18,679 nucleotides of DNA from DASZZY01 sp036260395. GTDB lineage: Bacteria; Actinomycetota; UBA4738; CALAEC01. A program made the translations under genes and the position numbers. Within the stretch, counting starts at the first letter, position 1, and every line of letters begins with the position of its first letter. The notes beneath the pieces are model-generated. The model had not been told where the DNA came from, made no database searches, and saw only the letters and a program-made list of their open reading frames with translations. This document shows, piece after piece, positions 18,647 through 18,679 of the stretch. Where the stretch lies: assembly GCA_036260395.1 (NCBI GenBank), contig DASZZY010000120.1, positions 1-18,679 on the forward strand, in the 5' to 3' direction.

Positions 18647-18679
18647 GCAGTGTCCCCGGGCCGCTCGCTCAGCCGCCGA

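Noticed and set aside
1..18679. Mobile element, phage, CRISPR or defence system
   Set aside because: No transposase, integrase, repeat-spacer array, tRNA-associated att site, toxin-antitoxin pair or nuclease/helicase cluster was seen. All genes look like chromosomal housekeeping, redox or stress genes with uniform composition.

Overview
The window is very GC-rich (by eye around 70%), and most genes start with GTG or TTG, end in TGA or TAG, and sit tightly packed with short or overlapping junctions. The gene content points to an actinomycete, probably a deep-branching soil or subsurface Actinomycetota lineage known mainly from metagenomes: a DevR/DosR-type regulator with a DosS/DosT-type GAF kinase, an Rv2626c (Hrp1)-like CBS protein, a DUF5709-type acidic protein, an F420-dependent Fgd-like oxidoreductase, PspC/SHOCT proteins and apparently leaderless transcripts. 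A Chloroflexota relative cannot be excluded from sequence alone. No tRNA, rRNA, CRISPR array, transposase or phage gene was seen. The window opens inside a gene and closes just upstream of the last one.

Layout. 1-590 is the 3' end of a BNR/Asp-box propeller gene. 622-2735 (minus strand) holds a four-TM protein, then a CBS > CBS-BON > flavodoxin operon. Divergently, 2895-4694 encodes a sensor kinase and a DevR-like regulator, followed by a DoxX/DoxD-like membrane protein (4806-5411) ending in a 12-bp-stem hairpin. 5538-6970 carries a small lipoprotein candidate and a six-TM protein. 7024-8915 holds an aldo/keto reductase divergent from ppa and an HdeD-like protein. 8912-11869 (minus) runs through a SHOCT protein, a PspC protein, glutamate dehydrogenase, a three-TM protein, a cysteine-rich zinc protein and an Hrp1-like CBS protein. 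11976-14726 (minus) is a large PAS-GAF-GAF-GAF-PP2C phosphatase. 14835-17159 (minus) holds a Crp/Fnr regulator, a DUF5709-like protein, a 58-residue charged protein and the Fgd-like enzyme. 17198-18235 (plus) is a polymerase-less PolX-like PHP protein, and 18232-18576 (minus) a STAS antagonist.

How it fits together. The most coherent reading is an oxygen-limitation and stress island. The kinase keeps the residues that form the heme pocket of mycobacterial DosS/DosT, and the regulator keeps the DNA-contact residues of DosR. GGGAC-N4-GTCCC-like sites lie in three promoter regions: the divergent CBS operon, doxX, and the six-TM gene. The Hrp1-like CBS gene, the Crp/Fnr regulator and the RsbU-type phosphatase plus STAS pair fit the same dormancy/stress theme. 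No direct link between these parts is proven by the sequence.

A second pattern concerns translation. Several genes without a visible Shine-Dalgarno have a -10-like hexamer followed by exactly six bases and then GTG, which implies leaderless mRNAs. Two convergent gene pairs share their stop codons within a single CTAG.
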